Assembly (NCBI GenBank): GCA_035699465.1
Contig: DASSPT010000144.1
Location: forward strand, 1 to 47,740
Direction: 5' to 3'
Source: JAICNR01 sp035699465
GTDB lineage: Bacteria > Gemmatimonadota > Gemmatimonadetes > JACCXV01 > JAHWKZ01
Length of the DNA: 47,740 nucleotides
Part shown: positions 1 through 7,596 of the stretch, one piece after another
How the letters are laid out: each line of letters starts with the position of its first letter
How positions within the stretch are numbered: position 1 is the first letter of the stretch
The notes under the pieces: model-generated
What the model was told of the DNA's origin: nothing
The model's database searches: none
The model's input: only the letters and a program-made list of their open reading frames with translations
Translations under genes and position numbers: made by a program

Positions 1-93
1 GTGGATCGGCAGGCGCCGCTTGCCGCGGGAGTCGATGTAAGCGAACGCGCTGTTCGGAAGGTGCGCCCGTTTGCTCGGATCCAGCTTTGCCAC
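1..93 (-). CDS. DUF6582-like small protein, partial (N-terminus only)
   Basis: The first 31 codons of a gene run off the left edge. The reading starts at a GTG and begins VAKLDPSKRAHLPNSAFAY, continuing to a KRRLPIH stretch. That layout (a 'lp.saFAy.d..GkRrLPi' block near the N-terminus) is what I remember of small DUF6582-type proteins found in many bacteria, whose function is unknown. A purine-rich GGGGAG lies about 12 nt upstream of the GTG, farther than usual, so the start is tentative. It lies on the same strand as the protease operon to its right but is separated from it by a strong terminator and about 180 nt, so it should have its own promoter. The C-terminal part is outside the window. 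Confidence 0.55.
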   Translation of the reverse strand, partial: MAKLDPSKRAHLPNSAFAYIDSRGKRRLPIH

Positions 94-272
94 ACGGCTA
101 GAGTACTCCCCGCCGAGAGGGTCGGAAAGGAGCCGCCTCGCGAACGATCCCCTCGCCTATCCCCTGACAGTAACCCTAGCCACGCGCGATCCAGACCCCT
201 CGGGACGCGCTCGGGGACTACGGAAGAGATGCGTCTGGGGTGTGGACACGGGGGGGGTCAGCAACGCAACAC

Positions 273-312
273 AAAAAAAAGCGAAGGCGGGGGCAGGCCA
301 CCCCCGCCTTCT
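273..312 (-). terminator. Intrinsic terminator after the DUF5666 lipoprotein gene
   Basis: A perfect 10-bp stem (284-293 pairing with 301-310) with a 7-nt loop is followed on the minus strand by eight T residues (positions 280 down to 273). It sits 75 nt past the stop codon of the acidic DUF5666 gene. It closes the sigma/CHAT/subtilase unit. Confidence 0.9.
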
Positions 313-387
313 GGTCACCCGGTGCTTTCGTCGATTCAGTCGGACGAACGCGTCCGGGCGACTTCCAGGATCCAGCGAAAGACGTTT

Positions 388-1557
388 CTAGTCGTCGTCG
401 TCGTCATCGTCGTCATCGTCGTCGCCGTCGCCGGGCCCTGAGTTGTCGTCATCCTCATCGTCGTCATCGACGTCACCGGGACCGGAGTTGTCGTCGTCCT
501 CCTCGTCGTCGCCGTCACCGGGCCCAGAGTTGTCGTCGTCCTCCTCGTCGTCATCCTCATCGTCGTCGCCACCCGGGCCGGAGTCGTCGTCGTCCGATTC
601 GAACTTCACGCTCGTTACCTCGACGGCGCCGCCGGAACCCACCACGATGTCCGCTTCCAGCCGGACCTCGAGGCCTGCGGCGATCGCTGACGATACGGCG
701 GCGAGTGTCAGAAAATCCCCGTCGCCCTCGATCAGGTCGTCGCCCGAGATGTGAAGCAGCCTGCCGTCGGTCAGCGTGATGGTGCGGGCGGCGAGGTCGA
801 CCGCGGCGACGACCCCGTGGATCTCGTCGTCTTCGTCGTCGTCCTCGTCATCGTCTTCATCGTCGTCCTCGTCGTCGTCCTCGTCATCGTCCGTCTCGAA
901 CTTCACGCTGGTGACCTCGAGGGCGCCGGCCCCGATCTCGAGATCGGCTTCCAGCCGGACCTCCACGCCTGCGGCGACCGCTGAAGACACGGCGGCGAGC
1001 GTCAGGAAGTCCCCATCGCCTTCGATGAGGTCGTCGCCCGATATGTGGAGCGGCCTGCCATCGGTCAGCGTGATGGTGCGGGCGGCGAGGTCGACCGCGG
1101 CTACGAAGCCATGGACCTCGTCGAAATCCTCCTCGTCGTCCTCGTCGTCGCCGTCCTCGTCGTCGTTCTCGTCATCGTCGTCGTCATCGGACTCGAACCG
1201 GATCTCGATGGCGGTGATCACGCCATCCTCCACTTCCCCTTCGAACTCGATCCGGATGCGCGTCCCATCCTCCAGCGCATTCAGGACGTCGGTCAGATTG
1301 ACGAAGTCTCCACCCTCGTCGATGTCGGTCTCGCCGGTGATCCGAACGAGGATGTCTCCCTCCAGGACGATCAGACCCTCGGACGGGTCGCCCGGCGAGA
1401 GGCTCGCGGACTCCACCGTTCCTGCCCGACTCGAGGTTGCATCGGGTGCGTCGAAGTCATCGAGCCCCGCGGGGCCCGTCCCGCCGTCGCACGCCCATCC
1501 CGCCGGCCCCAGAGTAGCCGCGGTAAGAACCGGCAGGATCAGTTTGTAAATCTGCAT
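388..1557 (-). CDS. Acidic lipoprotein with three tandem DUF5666 modules and an SGPG-repeat poly-Asp tail
   Basis: The product has 389 residues. ATG 1557 follows a perfect AAGGAGG, 6 nt upstream. Residues 1-23 form an export signal ending in a lipobox-like GWAC, so Cys23 is probably lipidated. Three DUF5666-like modules lie at about 45-122, 147-221 and 245-320. The second and third are nearly identical (shared core AAVDLAARTITLTDGR, then SGDDLIEGDGDFLTLAAVSSA). Modules are joined by runs of Asp/Glu. The last 65 residues repeat SGPG every 14-16 residues among Asp/Glu and end in eleven Asp. DUF5666 has no known activity, and the tail suggests divalent-cation binding or surface retention (inference). 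The upstream subtilase carries the same module plus tail, so the two products probably act together. It is the last gene of the unit, 91 nt after the subtilase, with its ribosome-binding site inside a hairpin. Confidence 0.88.
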   Translation of the reverse strand: MQIYKLILPVLTAATLGPAGWACDGGTGPAGLDDFDAPDATSSRAGTVESASLSPGDPSEGLIVLEGDILVRITGETDIDEGGDFVNLTDVLNALEDGTRIRIEFEGEVEDGVITAIEIRFESDDDDDDENDDEDGDDEDDEEDFDEVHGFVAAVDLAARTITLTDGRPLHISGDDLIEGDGDFLTLAAVSSAVAAGVEVRLEADLEIGAGALEVTSVKFETDDDEDDDEDDDEDDDEDDDEDDEIHGVVAAVDLAARTITLTDGRLLHISGDDLIEGDGDFLTLAAVSSAIAAGLEVRLEADIVVGSGGAVEVTSVKFESDDDDSGPGGDDDEDDDEEDDDNSGPGDGDDEEDDDNSGPGDVDDDDEDDDNSGPGDGDDDDDDDDDDD

Positions 1558-1558
1558 G

Positions 1559-1606
1559 GGACTCCTCCTTGCATTCCGTTTGAGGTTCGCATGAAGGAGG
1601 GAGTCC
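1559..1606 (-). promoter_or_regulatory. Hairpin that sequesters the ribosome-binding site of the DUF5666 lipoprotein gene
   Basis: In the mRNA (minus strand) GGACTCCCTCCTT (1606-1594) can pair with AAGGAGGAGTCC (1570-1559). This gives 12 base pairs with a single bulged C, closed by a 23-nt loop and ending one base before the ATG. The whole Shine-Dalgarno lies in the 3' arm. Such structures usually lower translation until melted by heat, a ligand, a protein or an upstream ribosome. Which of these applies is not visible. Confidence 0.6.
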
Positions 1607-1648
1607 GTGCGGGAAGAAATACATGTAGCGGGAAAATGATCGTGCTCC

Positions 1649-3316
1649 TCACCCGTCGTCGGTTTCGTCGTCGGAGTCGTCGCCGCCGGGACCCGAGCTC
1701 TCGTCCGGATCGTCCTCGCCGCCGCCGGGACCCGAGCTGTCGTCCGGATCGTCGTCGCCGCCGCCGGGACCCGAGCTGTCGTCGTCATCGTCTTCCGAGC
1801 CGTCCGCGTCCTCGAGGCGCACCTCGATGGCGCGCAGCCCGCCTCCGTCCTGGATGGCTTCGCCCTCGGCCCGTACGGACACCCCCGCGGAGACCGCAGC
1901 CGCGGCTCCCGCCAGCGTCCTATAATCCCCGCTGCGATCGACGACACCGTCGTGCGGGACCGCCAGCACCATGCCGTCCTCCAGCCGAAGGATGCGCGCG
2001 AAGGGATCGATCGAGGCGACGCCGGCGTCGAACTCGATCTCCTCGGCTCCGCCGCCGCCGAGGTGGTCGTCGAGGAGATCCAGCGCGGCCGCGATGTCGA
2101 TCCTTCCGGCGCCATTCAGACGGAAGTCGGCCAGCTCGACGGCCGATCCCTCCATCGCTCCCCGCACTTCGTCGCTGCGGGCGAATGGTGCGAAGCCGAT
2201 CAGGACCGCCGCCTCGCCGCTCACCAGCGCGGACGAGAACGACGTTCCGCTCCAGCGCCCCATTCCGGCCGCGGGTAGCACGCTGACCAGTCCCACGCCC
2301 GGCGCGGAAAGTGAGACCCAGGAGCCCCAGTTGGAGAAGTCGGCCTTGGAATCGCCTGGGGTAGTGGCGGCGACGGCCATGACCTCGTTCTGTCCCGCCG
2401 GATACTGGGGCTGGTCGCTGTCGCGGTTTCCGGCGGAGGCGACGAAGACGATCCCCTTCTCGCGCGCCTGTTCCTCGATCACTTCCTCGAGGACTTCGGA
2501 CTCGATCTCCATCCCGAGGCTCAGGTTGACGATCCGGGCGCCTCGATCGACGGCGATCTCGATACCGCTGGCGATGGCGTCCGCGCTTCCCACGCCGTCG
2601 CTGTCCAGGATGCGGATCGGAAGGATCCTGGCGTCCGGCGCCGCCGCGAGGATCAATCCGGCCACGAACGTCCCGTGGCCGACCGCCTCGTCGACGAGGT
2701 CGTCCCCGTCGTTGTCGATTCCGTCCGGCGTGTCCGATGGATCCGCGTCGGCGTCGACGAGATCGACACCGCCCGGCTCGATGTGCCCGGCGAGCTGCGG
2801 GTGTCCCGCGTCCACTCCGGTGTCGAGAACGGCCACGACGATTCCCTGGCCCCTGCTGCGGCCCCATGCCTGGGAGGCGCGAATCCGACCTACGGCCGCC
2901 TGGTCCTCGCGGTCCGGTCGCTGGAGCGAAGGATCGGCGAAGGCCATCGTGCTCCTTCCCTGCGCCTCGGGGACCGCGAGTACTCCGTTGGCCGAAGCGC
3001 TCGTGACGTCGGGATCCGCTCGCATCGCCGGCAGGATCTGCTCGACCTGCGAGCCTTCGGGCAGGCCGAGCAAGTACACGCGCTGGGTCTCGACGGCGCT
3101 GATCGTGCTCGTGCCGTAGCGGCCGTTGACCTCCGCGACCTCGACACCGGGAGCGAGCCGCGCGAGCACCTGGTCCGGGACCACGTCGGACGGCGGCCCG
3201 TCTCCGGGTTCCGGATCGGGCCCCGCGGGCCCGTCGTCCGCGCAGGCGAACGCGATGACCAGCACGGCCAGAGAACCGACCGCGCGTAATCGATGGAGAA
3301 TCCGAACCACGGTCAC
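1649..3316 (-). CDS. Subtilisin-like (S8) lipoprotein protease with C-terminal DUF5666 module and acidic SGPG tail
   Basis: The product has 555 residues. It starts at a GTG overlapping the CHAT gene stop (GTGA). An export signal ends at a lipobox-like FAC (Cys25), predicting a surface-anchored serine endopeptidase. A prodomain-like region (about 45-120) precedes the S8 fold. The full triad is visible: Asp165 in VAVLDTGVD, His214 in VGHGTFVAG and Ser359 in SGTSFSSA, with oxyanion Asn297 in SAGN. An Asp-rich insert (about 186-210, GIDNDGDD) resembles a calcium site. After residue 425 comes one DUF5666-like module (about 428-502), then a tail with three SSGPGG repeats among Asp/Glu, like that of the next gene. 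Nothing in the catalytic core looks damaged. The DUF5666 lipoprotein may be its substrate, inhibitor or docking partner (inference). Confidence 0.93.
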   Translation of the reverse strand: MTVVRILHRLRAVGSLAVLVIAFACADDGPAGPDPEPGDGPPSDVVPDQVLARLAPGVEVAEVNGRYGTSTISAVETQRVYLLGLPEGSQVEQILPAMRADPDVTSASANGVLAVPEAQGRSTMAFADPSLQRPDREDQAAVGRIRASQAWGRSRGQGIVVAVLDTGVDAGHPQLAGHIEPGGVDLVDADADPSDTPDGIDNDGDDLVDEAVGHGTFVAGLILAAAPDARILPIRILDSDGVGSADAIASGIEIAVDRGARIVNLSLGMEIESEVLEEVIEEQAREKGIVFVASAGNRDSDQPQYPAGQNEVMAVAATTPGDSKADFSNWGSWVSLSAPGVGLVSVLPAAGMGRWSGTSFSSALVSGEAAVLIGFAPFARSDEVRGAMEGSAVELADFRLNGAGRIDIAAALDLLDDHLGGGGAEEIEFDAGVASIDPFARILRLEDGMVLAVPHDGVVDRSGDYRTLAGAAAAVSAGVSVRAEGEAIQDGGGLRAIEVRLEDADGSEDDDDDSSGPGGGDDDPDDSSGPGGGEDDPDESSGPGGDDSDDETDDG

Positions 3317-6165
3317 GAGGGACGACCCTCCCGCTCCGAACGTCCAGAGAGGTAGAACGGAGCCCATTCGTGCGGAAGGCGTCCGGTCTCGATCCCCTCG
3401 CGCATCGCGAGCCGTAGCGCGTCCTCCGGGCCGCCCCCCGACGCGATCGCGGCATAGAAGCGGCTCATGACGTCCGCTGCGGCGGCGTCCTCTACTGGCC
3501 ACAGGCTCGCCACGAGCGATCGCGCGCCTGCTTGCTGGAACCCCCGCGCCAGACCCATGACCTCCTCGCCCTCCATGACACGACTCCCCGCTGTCTGGCA
3601 GCCGCTGAGTACGACCACCGCCGCCTTGAGACGTAGATCGAAAAGGTCGTAGAAGGTGAGCCGTCCGTCCGCCAGCTCGATCGACGACAGGAGCGGATTG
3701 TCGTCGCGATACACGGCGTGCGCCGCGAGATGGAGGATCGAAACGTCACCGGACAGGCGGCGGAGCGCCGCCCGCGTGGCCTTCCGCCCGACCAGAACCG
3801 TGGCCTGCGGGAGTCGCGCCCGGACCGCCTCGACCTCTCGCGTGATGCCCGGCAGGCCCTCGACCTCGTACCCGAGGACGAGCGCGCGGGTCCGGGAATC
3901 CGGGGCCCCTGCCCTCCGCCCGCCGGCGATCAGCGCGCCCGCGCTCGGCACGGTCGAGATCCCGTACCGCTCGACCAGATGCCGGTCGCCGTCCCAGAGC
4001 GCGTGGAAGGGGACGTAGAAGAGAGGACCCGCGGGTTCGACCACGATCGCGGTCGGATCGCCCATGTAGGGCGCCAGCGGAGCCCATACGAGGTCGTGCA
4101 GCCGGCCCAGCGCGTGGAGCGCCGCCGCACGGAGTGGAGCGGCGTGTGCGTTCATGTACTCCCTTCCGAGCGCGGTCTTGCCGGCCTGGAACCGCCACTG
4201 GGCGAGCGCGGCTTCCACGTCCGCCCGATTCGCCATCGCCCCCGTCCATCGCACGCCACTGCCGTCGACCACGAACGCGTGCAGGTCGCCGGCCAGGTAC
4301 GCGTACGCCACCAGGACCTCCCCCGGATCGAGGGCACGGGCCACGGCACGGGTGTCGGCCGGGGCGCGCGATCCGGGCGCGCGCGCCGAGCCGGCCCGGA
4401 GCTGCGCGTTCCGGTGGAGCGCCGCCAGCTCGCCCTCCCGAGTGGCCACCGCGGCCCGGATCGGTTCCGCGATAGCCCGCGACGCGTCGTCGCGCTCGGC
4501 CTCGTTCAATCGGCGATAGAGATGGTTGAGCTCTTCGACCGCCGCGCGCAGGGCCGTTCCGGCGTCCGCGGCTTCGGTGGAGAAATCCGGCGCGGCGGGG
4601 CGGGCGAGCTGATCGGTCAGGACCCGCGCCCGGGCCGATTCCAGAGTCTCGAATGCCGCGCGCGCGTCGGCCTTCCCCTGCTCCCGCCCCGTGAGCACGC
4701 CGAGCGCGAGCGCCTCGTAGAGAGCGACCTTGTCACGCTGGTAGCTGGCCCGCAGCTCGTCGGGGACGATCCGGGCGCGCAGGAGCTCGGCCTCGTCGAT
4801 AGCGGTCTCGAGCAGGCGGGCCTTCTCTTCGGGATCGGCCGCGAGATCGGCGAGGAGCGCGTGGGCCCGCCAGCGGATCCCGGCGGATGGCACGCGCCCC
4901 AGCCGGACGAGCGCAGCCTCGGCCTGTCGCCGCGCGAAGCCGTCCCGTCCGAGTAGCGCCAGGGCGCGGCCGGCCACGGTCCGCGCATACCCCTCCTTGG
5001 CCGCCAACCCCCGCGCCTCGAATGCCCGCACGGCCGTATACGCCGCCGCGAGCGCGGCACGCGGCTGGCCGCGGCGGAGCGCCAGCTCGGCCTCGTACAG
5101 GATCGCGAGCGCGGTCAGGACCTCGTTGCCTTCGTCACGAAATCCCTGTCGAGCTTCCGCCAGGAGCCTCGCGGCTTCACCCCAGCGCTTGAGATGGAAG
5201 GCGCTCAACCCGAGGAACAGCGCGGCGCGTAGCGATTCCTGAGCCAGACCCAGGTCGGCGAGCTCCCCGCGCGCCTGCGCGGCCCGGTCGCGCGCCTCCT
5301 CCCATGCGTTCAGCGAGAGCAGCAACTCCGACTCGTCCAGCGTGCAGAGGGCGGCGTGGCGCTCGTCGCCGAGCTCCCGCTCTACCGTGCGCACGGCCTC
5401 CAGGCCGCGCAGCGCCTCGCTGTAGCGACCGGCGAGAAACGCGAGGTACGCGAGCTGATAGCGGCACTGGCTCTCCCGCAACCGCTCGCCGCGGGAGCGA
5501 TAATGTCGGAGCGCGCGGCGATAGCCGCGCTGGGCTTCCGCCAGCTCGCTCCTTTCGAGGAACACATTCGCGCGGTTGAACTCCACGACGGCGGCCGCGT
5601 CGAGATCGCCCGCGTCGCGGAACGCCGAGAGCGCACGCCCGTACGCGTCCAGGCTCTCCGCGTCGCGCCCCAGGCGGTGGTGGACGTTGCCCACGTTGGC
5701 GTCGACCTGGGCCGCGAGGACCTGCTCGCCGTGGGCGCGCAGGATCCGGCCCGACTCGTCACCCGCCGCGAGCGCCTCGTCGTAGCGGCCGAGGTGCATG
5801 AGGGGATCGATCATCGAGCGCAGCACCCGGGCCCGCTCGACGTCCTCCCCGAGATCGCGATGCAGGCGCTCGGCCGACTCGTAGTGCTCGAGCGCTTCCC
5901 GCTGATGCCCCGCCGCGAGCGCGGCGAGCGCCTTCGCGCGATGGGCGAGAGCCCGGCTTCGCTGGTCCCCGGCGCGCTCCGCGACGAGCCAGGCGCAGTC
6001 CGCCAGCTCCCGCGCCGCGCGCGCGTCGGCGCGGTGGAGGTCGACCACCCGCCGCCAGAGCTCGCGCGCCAGGCGCGGCGTGGCGAGCGCCGGATCCTCG
6101 GCGAGGAGAGCCAGCAGCTCGGCCTTGCTCTCGACTCCCGCCGCGCGCTGCGTCCCGCGGATCAC
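3313..6165 (-). CDS. TPR-CHAT protein (caspase-like cysteine peptidase fused to tetratricopeptide repeats)
   Basis: The product has 950 residues. It starts at a GTG overlapping the anti-sigma stop codon (GTGA), with GGGGGAGGAG just before it. Residues about 5-530 are Ala/Leu/Arg-rich helical repeats typical of TPRs (for example the ALEHYESAERLHRDLGE-type repeats). A coiled linker follows, then a CHAT domain from about 615 to the end. The catalytic dyad of the family is present: His816 in LHLAAHAVYR and Cys856 in VVLSGCQTA, followed by the usual GLARGFQQAGARSLVASLW block. There is no signal peptide or membrane segment, so it is cytoplasmic. CHAT proteins are caspase-like peptidases of signalling and death or defence pathways, and TPRs usually sense or bind a partner. 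It is translationally coupled to both neighbours. Its substrate is unknown, and the adjacent anti-sigma-like protein is an obvious candidate (inference). Confidence 0.92.
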   Translation of the reverse strand: MIRGTQRAAGVESKAELLALLAEDPALATPRLARELWRRVVDLHRADARAARELADCAWLVAERAGDQRSRALAHRAKALAALAAGHQREALEHYESAERLHRDLGEDVERARVLRSMIDPLMHLGRYDEALAAGDESGRILRAHGEQVLAAQVDANVGNVHHRLGRDAESLDAYGRALSAFRDAGDLDAAAVVEFNRANVFLERSELAEAQRGYRRALRHYRSRGERLRESQCRYQLAYLAFLAGRYSEALRGLEAVRTVERELGDERHAALCTLDESELLLSLNAWEEARDRAAQARGELADLGLAQESLRAALFLGLSAFHLKRWGEAARLLAEARQGFRDEGNEVLTALAILYEAELALRRGQPRAALAAAYTAVRAFEARGLAAKEGYARTVAGRALALLGRDGFARRQAEAALVRLGRVPSAGIRWRAHALLADLAADPEEKARLLETAIDEAELLRARIVPDELRASYQRDKVALYEALALGVLTGREQGKADARAAFETLESARARVLTDQLARPAAPDFSTEAADAGTALRAAVEELNHLYRRLNEAERDDASRAIAEPIRAAVATREGELAALHRNAQLRAGSARAPGSRAPADTRAVARALDPGEVLVAYAYLAGDLHAFVVDGSGVRWTGAMANRADVEAALAQWRFQAGKTALGREYMNAHAAPLRAAALHALGRLHDLVWAPLAPYMGDPTAIVVEPAGPLFYVPFHALWDGDRHLVERYGISTVPSAGALIAGGRRAGAPDSRTRALVLGYEVEGLPGITREVEAVRARLPQATVLVGRKATRAALRRLSGDVSILHLAAHAVYRDDNPLLSSIELADGRLTFYDLFDLRLKAAVVVLSGCQTAGSRVMEGEEVMGLARGFQQAGARSLVASLWPVEDAAAADVMSRFYAAIASGGGPEDALRLAMREGIETGRLPHEWAPFYLSGRSEREGRPS

Positions 6166-6776
6166 TCCTCCCCCGTCTCCATCCGCACGCCGCCCACGAG
6201 AATCGCTCTCCCGCTCGACAGCGAGAGGATGTCCAGCCGGTACTCCCCCGGGGGGACCCCGCCGAACACGAAGGAGCCGGTCTCGTCGCCCGCGGCGCGC
6301 GCCACCGGCACCCGCCCGTCCCACAGGATCGCCGCGAGGTCTGCGGCCGATTCCCCATCGTCGAACATCACCTGCGCGAGGATCCGCCACCGCTCGCCGT
6401 CGTCGGCATCGGGCCCGATCTCGAGGTCGACGTGACCCCCCGGGATCTCGTAGAGCATCCGCCGCGCGGTCGCTCCACCGCGGACTCCCGCGAGGAGCGG
6501 CCGCGAGAACGCGCCCTCGACGAGCCGCGCGATGGACCACCGGCGCTCCGCCTGCCTCCGCGGCTCTTCGCGGGCGATCGAGATCGCGCGATCCACGAGC
6601 CCATCGGGCGCCGACAACGGCGGGCCCTCTGCGACCGCGGTGGCGAGCTCCGTGGCCCATGCCCGGGCATCGCGGCAGCGGGTGCAGCCGGCCATGTGCG
6701 CCTCCAGCTCCCGGGACGCACCGCTGCGGCCGAGCGCATGATCCAGGATTCGTTCCAGCGAAGGATGCTCGCTCAC
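6162..6776 (-). CDS. zf-HC2 putative anti-sigma factor, soluble
   Basis: The product has 204 residues. GTG 6776 is preceded by GGAGG at 6 nt. The N-terminus carries the zinc-binding anti-sigma signature His27-x3-Cys31-x2-Cys34 (AHMAGCTRCRDA). A central helical part follows, then a beta-rich C-terminal domain (about 105-204, ending in GGVPPGEYRLDIL-type strands) that recalls carboxypeptidase-regulatory/transthyretin-like folds. It lacks the transmembrane helix that many zf-HC2 anti-sigma factors have, which implies cytosolic sensing. It lies 106 nt downstream of the ECF sigma gene and overlaps the TPR-CHAT start by 4 nt. Family knowledge predicts that it binds and holds the sigma factor. A plausible release step is cleavage by the CHAT protein, which is untested. 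Confidence 0.82.
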   Translation of the reverse strand: MSEHPSLERILDHALGRSGASRELEAHMAGCTRCRDARAWATELATAVAEGPPLSAPDGLVDRAISIAREEPRRQAERRWSIARLVEGAFSRPLLAGVRGGATARRMLYEIPGGHVDLEIGPDADDGERWRILAQVMFDDGESAADLAAILWDGRVPVARAAGDETGSFVFGGVPPGEYRLDILSLSSGRAILVGGVRMETGEE

Positions 6777-6882
6777 GATCTTCCTCCCGTGCGGGATGCG
6801 GTCTGTTTCCCCTGTCCAGAAGAGGCACCCCGGGCGCGGAAAATACGTGGCGGATCCGGTCGGCCCCGTGCCGCAGGGGCAC

Positions 6883-7470
6883 TCATCGGAAGCCCGCTTC
6901 CTCCAGCCGACTGCGGAGCTTCTCCAGGCAGCGCGCGCGTGTGGGACCGAGGCTCCCGAGCGGCATTCCGATCCGACCGGCGACCTCCTCGTAGGGAGGG
7001 GTCGGGGTCTCCCAGAACAGGATCGTCAGCATCTCGCGGCACCTCCCATCCAGTCCCTCGACGGCGTGCTGAACGAGCGCCGCGCGCTCCGCCCGATCGA
7101 GCGCCTCGTCCGCCGGCGCCGGCATCGCGGGAAGCACCCCGCCCGCAGGGTCGGCGGCCATCTGTTCGACGCGCTCCCGCCTCCGCCTGCGGCCGCGAGC
7201 GATCCGCCATGTCTCGCGCCGGGCGATCGTGGCCAGCCATCCCGCGAAGGCCTGCGGCTCGTCGAGGAGATCGAGGTTCCGCCATACGATCACGAACACG
7301 GCCTGGAACGCGTCCGCCGCCTCGTCGTCCGAGAGGCCGGCCCGGGAGGCGATCGCATACACGAGATTGGCGTAGCGCCGGACAAGCGATTCCCACGCCG
7401 CTTCGTCCCCCTTTACGCAACGCGAGATCAACACGGTATCGGGAGTCTCGCCTGTCCGTGCCCGGTCCAT
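6883..7470 (-). CDS. ECF-type RNA polymerase sigma factor
   Basis: The product has 195 residues. Region 2 spans about 22-92 (EAAWESLVRRYANLVYAIA, then DAFQAVFVIVWRNLD) and region 4 about 128-188, ending in the helix-turn-helix GSLGPTRARCLEKLR. An Arg-rich patch (RGRRRRRER, about 92-100) joins them. It is first in the unit and is followed by the zf-HC2 gene, the standard sigma/anti-sigma order. The chosen ATG 7470 has no Shine-Dalgarno, which fits leaderless starts seen elsewhere here. An upstream in-frame ATG (7503) would add 11 residues. GSxGPTR-type ECF factors are, to my knowledge, often encoded beside CHAT and subtilase genes. Target promoters are not identifiable from this window alone. 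Confidence 0.93.
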   Translation of the reverse strand: MDRARTGETPDTVLISRCVKGDEAAWESLVRRYANLVYAIASRAGLSDDEAADAFQAVFVIVWRNLDLLDEPQAFAGWLATIARRETWRIARGRRRRRERVEQMAADPAGGVLPAMPAPADEALDRAERAALVQHAVEGLDGRCREMLTILFWETPTPPYEEVAGRIGMPLGSLGPTRARCLEKLRSRLEEAGFR

Positions 7471-7562
7471 GAACACAAAGCTAGTAGCTGCGGTGCCCGC
7501 CAACCGGGCAGGCGTCGCGGCGTCGGTTCGTTTCCTGTCTCAGGCCGTGCGCCGCCCCCCGA

Positions 7563-7591
7563 TTGTGCGGGACCGTTCCCTTTCCTAAGAT
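7563..7591 (+). promoter_or_regulatory. Sigma-70-like promoter of the hydrolase lipoprotein gene
   Basis: TTGTGC (7563-7568), a 17-nt spacer and TAAGAT (7586-7591) precede the GTG start at 7597 by 5 nt. The transcript would begin at or near the start codon, making it leaderless. It lies in the 126-nt divergent gap next to the sigma gene. Confidence 0.5.
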
Positions 7592-7596
7592 GAGCC

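Noticed and set aside
1..441. A 146-codon plus-strand gene at the left edge
   Set aside because: It crosses the terminator and the poly-Asp antisense region. The minus-strand partial gene at 1-93 reads as a real protein.
443..1549. Plus-strand Ser-rich and Val-rich open frames
   Set aside because: They are the antisense of the acidic DUF5666 tail repeats (GTC triplets) and have no start signals or family resemblance.
3313..7470. A type III-E CRISPR (Craspase-like) locus, because of the TPR-CHAT and sigma genes
   Set aside because: No CRISPR repeats, no gRAMP effector and no Csx30/31-like gene are present. Only the idea of a CHAT/sigma link is shared.
7471..7596. ECF-type promoter (GGAAC-like -35) for the sigma unit, with GGAAACGAACC near 7524-7535 and GGGAAC near 7575
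   Set aside because: Candidate motifs exist but no matching -10 or second copy elsewhere supports them, so I do not annotate one.
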